Source: Moniliella sp. 'wahieum'
Taxonomy: Eukaryota > Basidiomycota > Moniliellomycetes > Moniliellales > Moniliellaceae
DNA: 64,000 nucleotides
NCBI GenBank assembly: GCA_003971905.1
Contig: RSEE01000018.1
Location: 434,001 to 498,000 of the forward strand
Reading direction: 5' to 3'
In this document: piece by piece, positions 62,148 through 64,000 of the stretch
Layout: the number at the start of each line of letters is the position of its first letter
How positions within the stretch are numbered: position 1 is the stretch's first letter
Notes under the pieces: model-generated
What the model was told of the DNA's origin: nothing
Seen by the model: the letters and a program-made list of their open reading frames with translations, nothing else
Databases searched by the model: none
Made by a program: the position numbers and the translations under genes

Positions 62148-62152
62148 CGGGC
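62109..62152. repeat. (GGCA)n tetranucleotide microsatellite
   Basis: About ten uninterrupted GCAG/GGCA units, with period 4 and no dyad symmetry, so a different repeat class from the period-7 arrays. It lies about 560 bases upstream of the acyl-CoA ligase start. Confidence 0.97.
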
Positions 62153-62707
62153 ACCGGGGACGCGGACGAAGGAACCCCAACCATCAGCGCCAGCAGCGCA
62201 TCAGCCATCCCCACCGTCTGGGTGCTGAGTGCGGGAGCCGCCCAGACAGTGCTCGCGCCTGTGCAATCACACGTGGGTCATCATGCATCATGCACCAACC
62301 TATCAACATTCAATTATTCAACACAGCCGTGCGGGGCACCGCTTCCTCTGCCTCCTTGCTCTCTCGCCCATCTGCATCAATATTCAATCCGTCGGGTAGC
62401 CTTCGATGCTGCACCACCACAGACCTGCCAGGGGGCATGCCAGTGGCTGTACCCTGGCACACGCCCAGGCGCACTAACCCCGCACCACTGCCCTCGTGCC
62501 GCAGCGGCATGCATCATGCTACTAACCCCGCCCATATATCCATCCAATTACCCCACCAGCGCCTGCGCCCGGCCTCCCGCCATGTCCGCCGCCTCCGCCT
62601 CTTCTACTTAAATGGCCTACCTCCTCCGCCTCCTCCGCCGCTATCAGCACCACCCCCACCCACCCCCACTCCTTCCCCTGCCTCGGCCACTGCACTCGCT
62701 AGCCAAG

Positions 62708-64000
62708 ATGGATTCGACAGGCTTCGTGCCGCTGCGGTCTTCCCAGCCCCCGACAGACCGCCCCTTTGTCCTCCGCATGGCTGTCCGCCCCGGCACACCT
62801 ATCAACCACACCCCGCTCACCCCCGTGTCGTTTCTGCTGCGCTCCGCCCTCATTGCGCCTACGGCCCAGGCGGTCGTCCCACCCCGAGCGCAGCTACGGC
62901 TTCACCTACGGCCAATGGGCCGCTCGCTGCCTCAGCCTCACCTATGCCATCCGCTCCGCCCCCTCCTTCCAGCCGGGCACTCCGGTCGCCGTGGTTGCTC
63001 CCAACTGTCCTTTGATTCTCGAAGCCCACCAGTCCGTCCTAGCTGCAGATTCCTTTGTACTTCCTGTCAACGTCCGCAACACTCCCGCCGAGATTAGCTA
63101 CATCTTGGAGCACAGTGGCGCCAGCCTCATCCTCGTCGACCATGCCTTTACTCACCTCATCGAGCCTTACCATACCGAGAAGCGAGGGATCACAGTGGTT
63201 GTTAGCCACGACACGGGCGGAGCTGAGGGTTGTCGGTCGACCCATATGAGCAATTCCTCGATCAAGGCTGGCTTCGATGGCAACAAGCCAACGAACAAGC
63301 GGCTCAGCTGGCCCAATCTCAGGGTCGCAGTCTAGCCACTGCCCCTCGTGATTGGGAAACGGTGCCAATGCCCGAGTCGGAGTTTAATCCGAGTTCGCTC
63401 TGCTACACCAGCGGAACAACCGGCAGGCCGAAAGGCGTCATCACCACCCTGCGCGGTTCCTACCTAGCCGCCTTGGCCAATGGTAAGTCCAGAGCCTCTC
63501 TTTTACTGCATGTACAGGTTCAAAAAGCGATGACCCGACGCTTCTCTTTCTGCTTCTAGCTTTCGAGATGCGTATGGACCACAATAGTGTCTATCTCTGG
63601 ATTCTCCCGGCGTTCCATGCGAGCGGCTGGACGTATCCTTGGGCTGTGACGGCAGCATTGTCGTGCAATTACACCCTTCGTCGGGTGGATTACGATGCGA
63701 TCTGGGAGGCCTATCTGCACGGAGGCGTTACCCACGCCTGTGGTGCCCCCACGGTTCAAGTAGGGATCGTGTCCCACCCGAAAGCCAAGAACGTCAAGAC
63801 GCCCACCCGTGCCACGATTCGCATCGGCGTAGCCGGCTCTGCCCCGACAGCTGCCCTGCTGGGACGGATGGAGAGCCTGGGCCTGATGCCCGTACCGCTA
63901 TACGGTATGACGGAGACCTACGGCCCCATCACGCGGCGGTACGATGAGAAGGGCGGATTGGGTGAGGCATGGCAGCATCTCACTCCGGACCAGCGAGCTC
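62708..64000 (+). CDS. AMP-dependent acyl-CoA synthetase/ligase, 3' end cut by window edge
   Basis: Activates a carboxylate with ATP to an acyl-adenylate, then acyl-CoA; substrate is not determinable here. The start could be ATG 62708 (MDSTGFVPLRSSQPPTDRPF) or ATG 62612, which adds 32 residues beginning MAYLLRLLRRYQ, rich in Arg/Leu and possibly mitochondrial. Visible blocks: TPVSFLLRSALIAPTAQAVV, GFTYGQW after a break near 62880, GTPVAVVAPNCPLILEAHQS, NTPAEISYILEHSGASLILV, the P-loop-like YTSGTTGRPKGV (63403-63438), an intron at 63483-63559 (GTAAGT donor, TTCTAG acceptor), LWILPAFHASGWTYPW, GAPTVQVGIV and the A5 motif YGMTETYGP (63901-63927). Frame breaks occur near 62880 and 63230. The hinge and C-terminal lysine domains are outside the window. 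Confidence 0.9.

Larger units (their letters stand above)
61329..62611. other. Intergenic with two repeat types
   Basis: Holds an ACCGGTC/ATCGATC patch (61864-61922) and a GCAG tetranucleotide array (62109-62152). No coding sequence recognised. Confidence 0.5.

Noticed and set aside
62109-62152. GCAG array as a telomere or subtelomere signal
   Set aside because: Period-4 unit unlike fungal telomere repeats, internal position, and ordinary genes on both sides.

Overview
The window is nuclear DNA of a filamentous or dimorphic fungus, most likely a basidiomycete. That phylum call is an inference from GC-rich genes, short GT-AG introns (about 44-105 bp) and the gene set; no rRNA or other clade marker is present. 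No bacterial, organellar or viral genes were recognised.

Layout, left to right: the C-terminal part of a TEA/ATTS transcription factor (1-1811, minus, cut by the left edge); a 6 kb gene-free island of palindromic 7-bp repeats (about 2.1-7.3 kb); decayed copies of a dispersed repeat family (4.5-12.8 kb, again at 28.1-28.7 kb and perhaps 50.6 kb); a three-span membrane protein (13.2-14.5); a YTA7/ATAD2 AAA-ATPase with bromodomain (15.3-20.0); an APC-family permease (21.8-23.7); NHP2 (24.2-24.9, minus); a SIS-domain sugar-phosphate isomerase (25.7-27.2, minus); a PI31 proteasome regulator (29.1-30.2); an OS-9/YOS9 ER lectin (30.6-33.0); CHD1 (33.7-38.9, minus); an uncertain gene (39.4-40.9, minus); the PP2A B55 subunit (41.1-42.9, minus); a small spliced ORF behind a TATA box (43.5-43.8); a WOPR (Gti1/Wor1) regulator (45.2-46.8, minus); a second repeat-rich desert (46.9-51.9) ending in a kinase-like remnant; a mitochondrial-type PP2C (54.2-56.0); the CAAX protease STE24 (57.1-58.6); an intron-containing tRNA-Arg (59.24-59.32, minus); the PKA regulatory subunit (59.7-61.3); and an AMP-dependent acyl-CoA ligase cut by the right edge (62.7-64.0).

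The genes do not form one pathway. Several are regulators that in other fungi control morphogenesis and mating: TEA factor, WOPR factor, PKA-R, B55 and STE24. Others serve chromatin (YTA7, CHD1), protein quality control (OS-9, PI31) and RNP assembly (NHP2).

Two observations stand out. First, the intergenic DNA carries many tandem arrays of one abstract form: a 6-bp perfect palindrome plus one spacer base, repeated with period 7, using at least nine different palindromes. Second, several conserved genes are interrupted by one-base deletions in homopolymer runs while the protein on either side is intact, which looks like residual sequencing indels rather than gene decay. Coordinates for multi-exon or frame-broken genes are outer limits.
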